Shown piece by piece: positions 8,633 through 17,280 of a stretch of DNA of 64,000 bases (positions are counted from its first letter, which is position 1; each line of letters opens with the position of its first letter). A program made the translations under genes and the position numbers. The DNA is from Spirochaetota bacterium (GTDB lineage: Bacteria > Spirochaetota > Spirochaetia > Treponematales > Treponemataceae): the NCBI GenBank assembly GCA_023438065.1, contig JAEXRH010000012.1, forward strand, positions 310,001 to 374,000. The letters are read 5' to 3'. The notes beneath the pieces were generated by a model. That model was not told the origin of the DNA, did not search any database, and saw only the letters and a program-made list of their open reading frames with translations.

Positions 8633-10318
8633 TCACTCCAATATTTTTTCCATCGTTCTGCGCGCGTACTCGCGATCCAGGTTTCCGTACGGGCTGGTCG
8701 CGAATCGGCCCAGGATCGAAACCCCGTCGCGGGCGACGTTTCCGCCCGTGTAACGGATGATCGCGTAGAGGGCATCGCATGATGCCCGGTTGACGGTCTG
8801 ATTCCCGATACCCGACTCCCGCGCGACGCGCGAGATCGCGTCGAGCCCCCTGCCGTCGGGGTCAGGACCGAGCGAGGCAAGACCGTAAAGTATTCCCACG
8901 ATCACCGTCGTGTCCGCCTCCCCGGCGACCGCCTCGATAAGGACGCTTCGAGCCTCTTCCGAACCGAGCTTTCCGAGAAGGCTCGCCGCGCGCGCCCGTT
9001 CGGTCGCGTCGAAATCCCTCGAGCCCGTGACGGGTCCCGAGCTATTGCGGACGATCTCCGCGAGTCGCCTTGAACGGGAAACCTCGTCGGGCCCGGTCAC
9101 GCCGGACTCGATGTCGGCCGAAACAGACGACAAGAAAGCGGAAACGAGAAGGCGATCCTCGGTAAGCGGGGTTCCGTACTCGTCGGAACTCCCGGTAAGT
9201 ATACCGTAGTTTTCCGCTTTTCGCTCCTTTTTTTCGCCCCGCACCCGTATCTCGGCGCGATAGGCGGCAAGGGCTTGCGTTCCCGTCGCGACGTACGCGA
9301 GCCCGGATTTCGAAAGGACGGGGATCCCCGCGGCCGCGCCTGAGTCGAGCTCCCAGACGTGCCGACCGTCCCGGGTTATCGCGCAGGCGTAACCGTGCAT
9401 CGAGACGTTAAACTGGCCGTATTCCCAGGAGACCGATCCGCCCGAGCCTGCGGGCCTTCCGGTAGCGCTCTCCCAAAGGGTGGCGCCGTCCGTCTCGTTG
9501 AGGCCAAGCACGCTTCCCGTGGCCGAAAGGGCGCACAGCGTTCCTTCCCCGAGCGCGAGCGCGACGATGGCTCCCTTACCGCGCGTTTCCCAGACCGCCT
9601 CCATGCCGACTTGTCCCGCGCCCGTTCTGCCTTCCCTGACGTAGTAGGCGACGATCCTTCCCGAGGGGAAGCCGCAAACGAATCCCTGGCCGACGGGAAG
9701 GATCGCGAGAGGCCGCTCGTTGAGCGCTATTCGGGAGAGTTCCTGGCCGAAGGGGGAGATCCGGAGAAGGGTATTCGACGAGAGGAGGACGAGAAGGTCG
9801 CCGCTTCCCGTCTCGGAAACCATGTCGGTTGCCTCGTCACGGAGGCTGAGCGTCCATTTTATGCGCGCCGTTTGGCTGAGGCACGCGACGCTGTTCGCGT
9901 AGACGAGAAAAATCCTTCCGTCGCGGCCCTCGTACGGGGACGCGACGGGCCGCTCGCCGCAGGATACGCGCCAGAGGAAAAGGCCGTCGGCGCTCAACGC
10001 GGTGACGATTCCCGAGCCCGATACCGCGATGACGATTCCCGATTGCAGGACGGTCATGAAAGGGGAGACCTTACCGGGAATCGGCTTGCTCCACAGAAAG
10101 GAACCAGATTCCGACACGCAGGTGACGGTACGGTCGGTGCCCGCCAGATACGCGCGCTCGCCGCTCGCAATCGGGCCGGAGGCGATCTCCCCCGCGAGCA
10201 CGCGCGTCCAAAGCGCGTCCGCCCGCGCGGGCGCGGGAAGGAGGGCAATCGCTACGGCGGCGAAAAAGGCGACGCGGGACAATCCTTTCATTGGAGTATC
10301 GTGTCGCATCGGAGTCAT
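8633..10318 (-). CDS. Exported PQQ/WD40-like beta-propeller protein with C-terminal HEAT-like repeats
   Basis: Starting at 10318, where ATGA overlaps the stop codon of the upstream gene, the product has 561 residues; ATG 10291 would give a cleaner signal peptide (MKGLSRVAFFAAVAIALLP). Repeats of the type G-x-(4-6)-A-x-(0-2)-G-x-x-L-W occur through about residues 30-370 (for example SESGSFLWSKPI, SADGLFLWRV, NETDGATLWES, TRDGRHVWEL), as in BamB-like or quinoprotein-type propellers. The last 150 residues are helical and look like HEAT-type repeats (LLGKLGSEEARSVLIEAVAG). No catalytic motif is visible. It probably works as a periplasmic scaffold. The P83/100 gene follows 20 nt downstream. Confidence 0.75.
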   Translation of the reverse strand: MTPMRHDTPMKGLSRVAFFAAVAIALLPAPARADALWTRVLAGEIASGPIASGERAYLAGTDRTVTCVSESGSFLWSKPIPGKVSPFMTVLQSGIVIAVSGSGIVTALSADGLFLWRVSCGERPVASPYEGRDGRIFLVYANSVACLSQTARIKWTLSLRDEATDMVSETGSGDLLVLLSSNTLLRISPFGQELSRIALNERPLAILPVGQGFVCGFPSGRIVAYYVREGRTGAGQVGMEAVWETRGKGAIVALALGEGTLCALSATGSVLGLNETDGATLWESATGRPAGSGGSVSWEYGQFNVSMHGYACAITRDGRHVWELDSGAAAGIPVLSKSGLAYVATGTQALAAYRAEIRVRGEKKERKAENYGILTGSSDEYGTPLTEDRLLVSAFLSSVSADIESGVTGPDEVSRSRRLAEIVRNSSGPVTGSRDFDATERARAASLLGKLGSEEARSVLIEAVAGEADTTVIVGILYGLASLGPDPDGRGLDAISRVARESGIGNQTVNRASCDALYAIIRYTGGNVARDGVSILGRFATSPYGNLDREYARRTMEKILE

Positions 10319-11460
10319 CGGGTGAAAAAGGCGAGGGTTTCGATATGGTGCGTTTGCGGGTAAAAATCGAAAAGCGTCACCTCGCGGAGCGAGAATCCCC
10401 CCGCGACGAGCCTTGCGGCGTCGCGCGCGAAGGTAACCGGATCGCAGGAAACCGACCGCAAATCCCCGATTTTCGACGAGAGAATCCAATCGAGCGTCGC
10501 GCGGTCGATTCCGAGCCGCGGCGGGTCGACGATCGCGCAGTCGTACGCGAGTCGAGATTCGGGCCTCGCGGGCCAGCGCGCGTCGCTCGTCGGGCAAAGG
10601 ATCGCCTTTCCCGGAGAGCCCGCGAGGTTGGTTCGCGCGATTTCGAGGGCTTCCCGATTGTGCTCGACGAGCACGGTCTCGGCGAACGCCTTCCCCGTGG
10701 TCGCCGAGAAGGTGCCGACGCCGGAATAGAAATCAAGAAGCCTTTCGCCCGAAAAAGCGGACGTTCCGTTCACCGGAATCGCGGTGATGGCCCCGATAAG
10801 CGATTCGAGCATCGGGATATTCGACTGAAAGAAACCCTTCACGTTGAACCGGATCGTCGTTCCCGCGACGGGAACCTCGCATGCCTCGTCGATCCCTTCC
10901 TGCCAAAGCCTGCCTTGATGCCCGAACACGTGAAAGCGGTTTCCGGTCGCGCTTTTTCGGGCTGCGCGGGCGATCGTTCCGTCTATGATGGACTCACGGC
11001 AGGTTCGGCTCGCCACCGGGCAATCGGACACCTCGACAACGGCGGACGAGCCGCCTTCGCTGAACCCGATGCCCCCATCAGGCGTTTTATGGAACTGGAA
11101 GCGGGATCGGTAGCCCCAGGGATCCCCCGAGACGACCGATACCTCCTTCTCCGGGGTGACGCGCGCCCGCGCAAGGGCGTTTTCGAGGATGGATTTCCGC
11201 AATTGACGCTGGTATTCGTCGTCGGCCATCTGCAAGGTACATCCGCCGCAGCGGCCGAAAAGGGGACAGCGGGGCTCGACGCGTCGGGGACTGGGCTCCA
11301 GGACCGAAACGAGCCGGGCGAAGGCATAATCCTTTTTGCTTTCCGTGATTACTATCTCGCAGGTCTCACCGGGCAGGGCGAAGGGCACGAAGACGGCCTT
11401 TCCGTCGATACGGCCCAGGGCAGTTCCCCCGGCGACCATTTTCTCTGGTATAATGATCAT
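10315..11460 (-). CDS. Class I SAM-dependent RNA m5U methyltransferase (RlmD/RlmC-like)
   Basis: From ATG 11460 the product has 381 residues. It has an N-terminal TRAM domain (about 1-55), an Fe-S cluster motif C65-x5-C71-x2-C74 with a fourth cysteine at 147, the SAM-binding LLDFYSGVGTFS loop, the VDPPR motif, and the catalytic SVSCDP cysteine (about 339) with the late HHIE glutamate (about 374). These are the landmarks of TrmA/RlmC/RlmD enzymes that make 5-methyluridine in rRNA or tRNA; the Fe-S motif favours an rRNA target. A -10-like TATACT box ends 9 nt before this ATG and no ribosome-binding site exists, so the message may be leaderless. An ATG at 11499 lies upstream of that box and is less likely. 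Confidence 0.88.
   Translation of the reverse strand: MIIIPEKMVAGGTALGRIDGKAVFVPFALPGETCEIVITESKKDYAFARLVSVLEPSPRRVEPRCPLFGRCGGCTLQMADDEYQRQLRKSILENALARARVTPEKEVSVVSGDPWGYRSRFQFHKTPDGGIGFSEGGSSAVVEVSDCPVASRTCRESIIDGTIARAARKSATGNRFHVFGHQGRLWQEGIDEACEVPVAGTTIRFNVKGFFQSNIPMLESLIGAITAIPVNGTSAFSGERLLDFYSGVGTFSATTGKAFAETVLVEHNREALEIARTNLAGSPGKAILCPTSDARWPARPESRLAYDCAIVDPPRLGIDRATLDWILSSKIGDLRSVSCDPVTFARDAARLVAGGFSLREVTLFDFYPQTHHIETLAFFTR
11446..11454 (+). promoter_or_regulatory. Extended -10 promoter for the lysophospholipase-like gene
   Basis: TGGTATAAT is a perfect -10 hexamer with the TGn extension. It would start transcription near 11461 and give a leader of about 30 nt that includes a GGGGG ribosome-binding site before ATG 11492. 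No -35 box is needed for this class. Confidence 0.6.
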
Positions 11461-11469
11461 CGAAAAAAG

Positions 11470-11478
11470 AGTATAGCA
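11470..11478 (-). promoter_or_regulatory. Extended -10 promoter for the RNA methyltransferase operon
   Basis: On the minus strand TGCTATACT ends at 11470, 9 nt before ATG 11460. The predicted start site lies within about 3 nt of the start codon. It overlaps the transcribed region of the divergent promoter at 11446-11454. Confidence 0.55.
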
Positions 11479-11491
11479 TAGCGGGGGATAA

Positions 11492-12457
11492 ATGTTCATG
11501 AGCGCGGAAACCTTTTATCTTGAAACATCGGACGGAAATCGACTCGCCGTTCACCGATGGATTCCCGACGGCGCGACGAAGGCCGTTATCCAGATAAGTC
11601 ACGGGATGGCCGAGTACGCGATGCGATACGAGCGGTTTGCCGAAGAAGCGCGGGCGCGCGGATTCGCGGTATACGCGGCCGATCATCGCGGCCATGGTCT
11701 TACCGCGGGATCCCTCGACCGACTCGGCCATCTGGCCGACGAAAAGGGCTTTTTTCGCGTCGCGGAAGACCAAATGGAACTCACCGATGTCATCAAGACT
11801 CGTCATCCCGACCGCTCCGTGATCCTGTACGGACATTCCTTCGGATCGTTCGTCGCGCAGTGGTACCTGACGCGCTATGCCGGCAAGATCGACGGGTGCG
11901 TGCTTACCGGAACCAGGGGACCCGATTTTCCCCTCGTCGCGGCAGGACACCTCGTCGCCCGATTGGCCTGTCTCCGCTCGAAAGGGCGAACGCCCTCCCG
12001 GTTTCTCACGCAAATGTCCTTTGGCGCATGCAATAAACGGATACCCGACGCACGAAGCGAGAACGCCTGGCTTTCCCGGGACGCCGAAGAGGTAGAAAAG
12101 TACGACGCCTCTCCCTGGTCGGGTTTTACCTGTACGGCGGGATTTTTTCGGGATATGACCGAAGGGCTCCTTTCCATCCATAAAAAAGGGGAAATGGCAA
12201 AAATACCGCGTTCGTTGCCGGTTTTTCTCGCGGTCGGGGAGGGGGATCCGATCAGCAACTACGGAAAAACGGTCAAAAGACTCGAAAAACGATACAAAGC
12301 CCTCGGATTGAACGCGGTTTCGTCACGGTATTACCCCGAAGCGCGCCATGAACTCCTCAACGAAGTCAATCGCGACGAGGTAACGCGCGATATCCTCGGG
12401 TGGATCGAGAACACCGTCATCGCGAAAAAAACGGCGAATCATGATTCTGCGCCCTAA
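11492..12457 (+). CDS. Alpha/beta hydrolase, lysophospholipase/monoacylglycerol lipase-like
   Basis: The 321-residue protein has the alpha/beta hydrolase layout: ISHGMAEYAMRY (oxyanion region, about 35-46), ADHRGHG, the nucleophile elbow YGHSFGSF with Ser, the acidic residue in VGEGDPISN and the catalytic His in EARHELLNE near residue 290. This pattern matches the Hydrolase_4 group, which includes lysophospholipase L2/PldB and monoacylglycerol lipases acting on lipid esters. GGGGGATA precedes ATG 11492 by 5 nt; ATG 11498 is a second possible start. There is no signal peptide, so the enzyme is probably cytoplasmic. Confidence 0.83.
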   Translation: MFMSAETFYLETSDGNRLAVHRWIPDGATKAVIQISHGMAEYAMRYERFAEEARARGFAVYAADHRGHGLTAGSLDRLGHLADEKGFFRVAEDQMELTDVIKTRHPDRSVILYGHSFGSFVAQWYLTRYAGKIDGCVLTGTRGPDFPLVAAGHLVARLACLRSKGRTPSRFLTQMSFGACNKRIPDARSENAWLSRDAEEVEKYDASPWSGFTCTAGFFRDMTEGLLSIHKKGEMAKIPRSLPVFLAVGEGDPISNYGKTVKRLEKRYKALGLNAVSSRYYPEARHELLNEVNRDEVTRDILGWIENTVIAKKTANHDSAP

Positions 12458-12475
12458 CCTGCGGCATTCGCGCCG

Positions 12476-12504
12476 TTGACAGAGACCCCCATTCCGGAGA
12501 GAAT
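12476..12504 (+). promoter_or_regulatory. Candidate promoter of pcnB
   Basis: A perfect TTGACA (12476-12481) is followed after 17 nt by GAGAAT (12499-12504, 4 of 6 consensus). The -10 box ends 10 nt before the ATG at 12515, so the leader would be very short. Confidence 0.4.
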
Positions 12505-12514
12505 ATAAAGAAAG

Positions 12515-13726
12515 ATGTTAACCCGATACAGTCAGGACTCCAAAGGCAAGACAGTCCAAAAAGCGCTCATCTACACGAAAAAAGAGCACGGAATCAAGAA
12601 AGAGCTCCTCGATCCCGAGGCGGTGAGGATCATTACCCACTTGCGCAATTACGGGTACGAAGGATACATAGTCGGCGGGGCCGTTCGCGATATGCTCATC
12701 GGCAAGACGCCGAAGGATTTCGATATCGTGACGAACGCGGAACCCGCGCGAATCAAGCGCATTTTCCGGAATTCCCGGATAATCGGAAAGCGCTTTCGCC
12801 TCGTGCACATCTTCTTCGGCGAAAAGATCTTCGAGGTATCGACCTTCCGCTCGCTCGTCGAGGGGACGACGGGAAACAGCTTCGGCACGATGGACGAGGA
12901 CGTCCAGCGGCGCGATTTCACCCTGAACGCGCTCTATTACGACCCCGTCAAGGAACAGATCATCGATTACGTCGGCGGCGTCAAGGACGTACGCGCGAAA
13001 CGGCTCGTTCCCGTCATCCCGCTCAAGGTCATATTCGAGGACGACCCGGTGCGCATGCTCCGCGCCGTGAAGTATTCCGTTTCTACCGGCTGCTCGATCC
13101 CGTTCCTGCTCGGAAGGAAGCTCCGGAAGTCCTCCGCGCTCCTCCAGCCGGTATCCCCGTCCAGGCTCACCGAGGAGATCATCAAGATTCTCAACAGCGG
13201 CCGTTCCCGCGACATCGTCCGCGAGGCGCTTCGCTACGACCTGTTCATGTATCTCCAGCCCGCTGCCGCGAGCCTTATCGACGGCGATCCCGCTTTCGCG
13301 CGCGATTTCGAGGATAGTCTTTCACGGCTCGACGAACTCGTCGCCTCGGGCGAGGACACGAGACTCGGAAGAAAGCTCGTTTTCCTCATCGAAGCCCTCG
13401 TGAAGATCCTCACCAGGGAGCGAATGGCGCCGTCCGAAATCTATAACCGCGTGTACGCAGAATGCCGCCGCTTCGTGATGCCGATGAACCCGCCCCGCGT
13501 GGAGCTCGAGTTCGCCGTTCGGTTCTGCCTTAAAGAGCTCGGCTTCAACGTGCGTCTTCCCCGCGTTCGCGAGCGTCAGCAGGGCAATCCCGATCGGGAC
13601 CGGAAACGGGACGAAACGGCGGAATTCCCCGGCGAGAATCGCGAGGGTGGATCGCCGGAAGGACAGCCTCCCCGACGTCGTCGACGCCGCCGTTCCGGCG
13701 CGAGGGTCACTTCGGCATCGACTTGA
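12515..13726 (+). CDS. pcnB: Poly(A) polymerase / tRNA nucleotidyltransferase family protein
   Basis: The product has 403 residues. The nucleotidyltransferase domain shows the class II signature GGAVRDMLIGKTPKDFDIV with the two metal-binding Asp residues (about 52-70), followed by IIGKRFRLVHIFF and the RRDFTLNALYYD motif. An RNA-binding helical region follows (EDDPVRMLRAVKYS). The last 60 residues are charged and end in an Arg run (PPRRRRRRRSG), as in bacterial PcnB rather than CCA-adding enzymes. It probably adds poly(A) tails that promote RNA decay. A role in CCA addition cannot be excluded, and the one tRNA gene here does not encode CCA. Its 3' end overlaps the convergent TPR-protein gene by 20 nt. 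Confidence 0.85.
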   Translation: MLTRYSQDSKGKTVQKALIYTKKEHGIKKELLDPEAVRIITHLRNYGYEGYIVGGAVRDMLIGKTPKDFDIVTNAEPARIKRIFRNSRIIGKRFRLVHIFFGEKIFEVSTFRSLVEGTTGNSFGTMDEDVQRRDFTLNALYYDPVKEQIIDYVGGVKDVRAKRLVPVIPLKVIFEDDPVRMLRAVKYSVSTGCSIPFLLGRKLRKSSALLQPVSPSRLTEEIIKILNSGRSRDIVREALRYDLFMYLQPAAASLIDGDPAFARDFEDSLSRLDELVASGEDTRLGRKLVFLIEALVKILTRERMAPSEIYNRVYAECRRFVMPMNPPRVELEFAVRFCLKELGFNVRLPRVRERQQGNPDRDRKRDETAEFPGENREGGSPEGQPPRRRRRRRSGARVTSAST

Positions 13727-14912
13727 GAAGCGCCTCTCCCTTCGGTCCGTAGCGATCGGGATTGACCGTCCGCGCGGTCTCGATGTACTGCCGCGCGTCC
13801 CGGTACCGTTTGTCGGCGTACGCGTTCAATCCGAGCGCCCAATTCGTCGTCGAGACGTCCGATCCCGCGGAGAGCGCCGCGTTATACCATTTTTCCGCCT
13901 GCGGGTAATCCTTCTCCGAATATGAAACCAATCCGAGATAATAAAGGACTATGGGGTCATCCGCCTTGACGTCCGACGCGAGGAGGAGATTCTTCCGCGC
14001 CGCCGAGTAGCGGCCGGCGTTGTAATCGGAAACGCCTTCCTGCACGAGTTCGTTGAAGGTCTTGAGTCCATTCAGCCAGAGCGCGAGATCCTCGTCGGCG
14101 CGCGCATAGTCGTTAAAGCGGGCGAAGCGATATTTCACCGCCTCGGTGTTTTCTTTCTGGCTTCGTCCGTTCACTCCCGCAGGATCCTCGAGGAGCATGA
14201 AGGTTTCATGGAGAAAGCGCCGGTATTCCTCGCGCCCGCTCGTAACCAGAAACGAGACGAAGGACCAGGCCTGAGGATAGACCACGGCGGATTCGTGGCT
14301 ACCCGTGATCGCGGAAAGAAGCCCTTCGCTGCCGATGAATCGCGCTTGATCGGCACGGAGGTTTTTTGCCTGCTCAAGCCAGGGAGAAACTCCCTTGATC
14401 GAAAAGACGCCCGTAGCCGGATCGCGCGTCGCCGTCTCGAAGTATGCCTGAAAACCGTCCCGAACCCAAAGGGGAGGCTCGAGCGCAAAGCTGTAGAGAT
14501 ACTGCAGGAAGGCCTGACGGTTCAGGGCCGGTCCCTGGAAAGCCTCGAAACCGGAGAGGGAGGGAGCGGGGACGAGCACGAGTTCCGAAAGTTCCGGCTT
14601 CGGATACCGGAGAAGGATATGCTGGTTCCGGGTCTCGCCGATCCTGCTTTTCACGTACCCGTCGAACGAGGCCTTGTCGGCGAGTACCGTAACCTTGAGA
14701 CGGTGTTTCCCCTGGTCGGGGTCGAAGCCGAAAACCCCGTTGAACGTCGACCAAAGTCCGTCAAGCCCGTTCGCGAGCGACTCAACACCGTCAAGTCCCT
14801 CGGGAAAGGTTATATCGTAATGCCCGGAAGAGAGCGTCCTTGTGGCCTCCTGGGCGCCAAGCCCGACTACGGCAAGAAGGACGGCGAGGGTGATTGACAG
14901 CGTTCTTTTCAT
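13707..14912 (-). CDS. Exported TPR-containing protein
   Basis: The 401-residue product starts with a signal peptide (MKRTLSITLAVLLAVVGLGAQ) without a lipobox cysteine. Residues about 25-270 form a domain of unknown type containing PLWVRDGFQAYFE, which recalls peptidase_MA-like or DUF1570-like proteins but lacks an HExxH motif. Residues 280-400 contain about three TPR units (YNAGRYSAARKNLLLAS, YYLGLVSYSEKDYPQAEKWYNAAL, ALGLNAYADKRYRDARQYIETA). A TAGGAG site lies 10 nt before the ATG. It is the third gene of the unit with rluA and the P-loop protein. It is probably a periplasmic interaction protein. Confidence 0.7.
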   Translation of the reverse strand: MKRTLSITLAVLLAVVGLGAQEATRTLSSGHYDITFPEGLDGVESLANGLDGLWSTFNGVFGFDPDQGKHRLKVTVLADKASFDGYVKSRIGETRNQHILLRYPKPELSELVLVPAPSLSGFEAFQGPALNRQAFLQYLYSFALEPPLWVRDGFQAYFETATRDPATGVFSIKGVSPWLEQAKNLRADQARFIGSEGLLSAITGSHESAVVYPQAWSFVSFLVTSGREEYRRFLHETFMLLEDPAGVNGRSQKENTEAVKYRFARFNDYARADEDLALWLNGLKTFNELVQEGVSDYNAGRYSAARKNLLLASDVKADDPIVLYYLGLVSYSEKDYPQAEKWYNAALSAGSDVSTTNWALGLNAYADKRYRDARQYIETARTVNPDRYGPKGEALLKSMPK

Positions 14913-14925
14913 GGCGTTCTGACTC

Positions 14926-15795
14926 CTAATTCGTCGTTATTTTATCGATGATGATGTGCACGTCCTCGATGAGAATCCCCGTGAACCTTTCGATATTCTC
15001 GACGACGTATTCCTGCATCTTGTGGATCTTGCCGGTCAGTTGGGTCCCGAAGGGCACGTCGATGACGATGACGAGGCGGTATCCGCTTGAGTCCGTCTTT
15101 ATCGTCAGTTTCTTGATCCTGATCTGCTCGTCATATTCCCGCACGCAATGGATGACCATCTGGGTCAGCGCGGCCTCGGATATGGTCACGCGACCCGTTT
15201 TCGAGAACTCTGGCCGCACGACGGACTTTTCATACACCTTCGACTGGTCGAAAACCGCGAGCGGGTTCTGCTTTCGCTTGAGAAGCACGCGAACCCGGTC
15301 GTAGAATATCTGCGGATAATTGCGCTGTATCTCGATGGACGGGACCGGAATGACGTGCTTTCCCTCGACGCGGCGCGACCTGATGGCGCGCTCGATCTCC
15401 TCCTTCGTGGCGATCTCCTCGATGCGGATTATCTTTTGCGGCTGGGGAAGCTGGAGCCGTACCGCGATCTTGTTGACCATCTTCTCCGAGGTGCCGAGAA
15501 TGAGCACTTTCTTGAAGCTCTGCCCCTGGAGCGCGCGCGCGATCGTGTCGCGATGGACCTTCTCGTCGAAAAGCGCGACCCTGACGGCGGCGAGAAAGGT
15601 CGCCTCGCGCTTCGCGGAATGCCCCGCGACGATCTTGTCGTCCCTGATCAACAGACCGTCGTCGATGATGAGCTCTATGCCGTATTTTTGCGCGAGCAGC
15701 TTGGCGCGGAAGCTCTTCCCCGTCCCGCTCTCGCCGACGAGCGCGTAAACCTTGACTCCCTTGAAAAACCAGTAGATGTCACTGATGCTCGTCAT
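14926..15795 (-). CDS. P-loop NTPase fused to an Asp23/Gls24-like domain
   Basis: The product has 289 residues from ATG 15795, 3 nt after GGAAGG. A Walker A loop, GESGTGKS, lies near the N-terminus (about 22-29). The first 130 residues read like a nucleotide-binding domain (YALVGESGTGKSFRAKLLAQ, LIIDDGLLIRDDKIVAG, KKVLILGTSEKMVNKIA). The C-terminal part from about residue 200 (KTGRVTISEAALTQMVIHCV up to IEDVHIIIDKI) resembles Asp23/Gls24 (alkaline-shock) domains, which are usually stand-alone membrane-associated proteins in Gram-positive bacteria. The combination is unusual and its function is unknown. The gene overlaps the end of rluA by 17 nt. Confidence 0.65.
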   Translation of the reverse strand: MTSISDIYWFFKGVKVYALVGESGTGKSFRAKLLAQKYGIELIIDDGLLIRDDKIVAGHSAKREATFLAAVRVALFDEKVHRDTIARALQGQSFKKVLILGTSEKMVNKIAVRLQLPQPQKIIRIEEIATKEEIERAIRSRRVEGKHVIPVPSIEIQRNYPQIFYDRVRVLLKRKQNPLAVFDQSKVYEKSVVRPEFSKTGRVTISEAALTQMVIHCVREYDEQIRIKKLTIKTDSSGYRLVIVIDVPFGTQLTGKIHKMQEYVVENIERFTGILIEDVHIIIDKITTN

Positions 15796-16723
15796 GGTCC
15801 TTCCAGTATACGGCCCCGCGGTCGAGCTCCGCAAGCGTTTCCGTCCCGAAAACCTGCGCGATCTTCAGCGAAAACCGCTCGGGAAGCGGCGCGAAAAGCT
15901 CGTCGGGCAATCCGGGAAGCCGCGTTTCCGGAAAGACGATCCTTCTCGCGTGGAGAAAATATGATCCGTCCTCCGTGCGCGCGCTTCCGTATCGTGCGTC
16001 ACCGGAAAGGGGGAAGCCGTGCGCCGATGATTGGATGCGTATCTGATGCTTACGGCCGGTCACGATGCGAAACCCTACGAGGGTATAGCGGGGCGGAGCC
16101 TCGGGCGAAAGGGCAATCGGCGTCGCGACGGTTTCCATTTTTTTTCCGTCGTCATCCGCGTCAATCCAGACCTTCTCGCCGATGAGGGCGCCGTCAACGA
16201 GGCCGAGATAGTATTTCCGGATATCATGACGATGTATCGCCTCGGAAAACCACCGGGCGCCGGCAAGGCTCCGGGAGAAGGCGAGAAGTCCGGTCGTGCC
16301 CTTATCGAGTCGATGGAGGGGACCGGGCCTGAACGAAAGGGATTCGCTTGCGCCCAAAAGCGGGACCATGGCGCGGTCAAGACCGCCTTCCCCGTGCGTC
16401 GCCATACCGCGCGGCTTGTTGATGATAAGGAGATCGTCGTTCCTGAAAAGGATCTCGGGCGCGAATGTGGGCGTGATCCCGTCGTTCCCCGGCAAGGCGT
16501 CCGTAGGATCTCGTGATTCCCAAACGGGATCCGCGATCCATATCTCGCACCCTTCCCGGGGACGAATCGCGGGATCCGCCTTCTTTCCGTCAAGTTTTAT
16601 GAGTCCTTTACGCATCAGCTGATAGATTCGCGATAGCGACATCCCGGGCAGGAGCCGCCGAACGATACGGTCAAATCGACGGTCGGAATCGTCCGCCTCG
16701 ACGGTAAATCTCTGAAAATCCAT
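15779..16723 (-). CDS. RluA family 23S rRNA/tRNA pseudouridine synthase
   Basis: The product has 314 residues. An N-terminal S4-like RNA-binding domain (SLSRIYQLMRKGLIKLDGKK, about 29-48) is followed by the RluA catalytic domain with the hallmark HRLDKGTTGLL, whose Asp attacks the uridine, and the later GRKHQIRIQ motif. RluC/RluD-type enzymes convert uridines of 23S rRNA to pseudouridine; the exact sites cannot be read from sequence. The ATG at 16723 lacks a ribosome-binding site, and a -10 box ends 9 nt upstream, suggesting a leaderless message. Confidence 0.9.
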   Translation of the reverse strand: MDFQRFTVEADDSDRRFDRIVRRLLPGMSLSRIYQLMRKGLIKLDGKKADPAIRPREGCEIWIADPVWESRDPTDALPGNDGITPTFAPEILFRNDDLLIINKPRGMATHGEGGLDRAMVPLLGASESLSFRPGPLHRLDKGTTGLLAFSRSLAGARWFSEAIHRHDIRKYYLGLVDGALIGEKVWIDADDDGKKMETVATPIALSPEAPPRYTLVGFRIVTGRKHQIRIQSSAHGFPLSGDARYGSARTEDGSYFLHARRIVFPETRLPGLPDELFAPLPERFSLKIAQVFGTETLAELDRGAVYWKDHDEHQ

Positions 16724-16732
16724 TGGAGGGTA

Positions 16733-16760
16733 AGTATATACCGATTCGTACCCTTGACAA
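16733..16760 (-). promoter_or_regulatory. Promoter of the rluA operon (TTGTCA-N16-TATACT)
   Basis: On the minus strand TTGTCA (16760-16755) and TATACT (16738-16733) are spaced by 16 nt. The -10 box ends 9 nt before ATG 16723. The -35 element overlaps the -35 of the divergent promoter. Confidence 0.65.
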
Positions 16761-16783
16761 AAGGGCTCATTTCAAGAAAATAT
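16754..16783 (+). promoter_or_regulatory. Promoter of the DUF212 gene (TTGACA-N18-AAATAT)
   Basis: A perfect TTGACA at 16754-16759 is followed by an AT-rich -10 region. AAATAT at 16778-16783 gives an 18-nt spacer and ends 7 nt before ATG 16791. Confidence 0.55.
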
Positions 16784-16790
16784 TATAGGA

Positions 16791-17270
16791 ATGAACCAGG
16801 GTGTAATCCAGCAGCTTTCGCAGCTCATCCATAATCCCATATTCCTCGCGGCTGTCTCAAGCTGGATACTCAGCCAATTCCTCAAAACGCTGATAACCCT
16901 CTTCACGAACGCCATAACCTCGGTAAAGGAGCTGTTCCAGCTTCTCCTGTGGAGAACCGGAGGGATGCCTTCGAGCCATTCCGCTCTCGTCGCATCCGTT
17001 TCAACGACGATCGGCTTCAAGGACGGCGTCGGTTCCGATCTTTTCATCTTCTCCTGCTGTTTCGCCCTCGTGGTCATCAGGGACGCCGTCGGGGTACGCC
17101 GTTCCAGCGGCCAACAGGCGCGCGCGCTCAACGAGCTCGGGGCCAAGGTCTCGACCCGCATGAAGTGGCAATTCAAACCGGTAAAGGAGATTCAGGGACA
17201 CAGACCGATGGAGGTCCTCGCGGGTATTCTGCTCGGATTCTTCATAGGCGTCGCGTTCTCGACGCTCTGA
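16791..17270 (+). CDS. DUF212 divergent PAP2-family membrane protein
   Basis: The 159-residue protein shows the DUF212 pattern: NPIFLAAVSSWILSQFLKTL at the N-terminus, GGMPSSHSALVASVSTTIG (PAP2-like SH motif, about 58-76), RDAVGVRRSSGQQARALNEL and the C-terminal KEIQGHRPMEVLAGILLG. It has three or four transmembrane segments. These proteins are distant relatives of PAP2 phosphatases and their substrate is not established. It lies directly upstream of the unknown membrane protein and the rnf cluster, possibly in one transcript. Confidence 0.85.
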   Translation: MNQGVIQQLSQLIHNPIFLAAVSSWILSQFLKTLITLFTNAITSVKELFQLLLWRTGGMPSSHSALVASVSTTIGFKDGVGSDLFIFSCCFALVVIRDAVGVRRSSGQQARALNELGAKVSTRMKWQFKPVKEIQGHRPMEVLAGILLGFFIGVAFSTL

Positions 17271-17280
17271 CACCCCTTCC

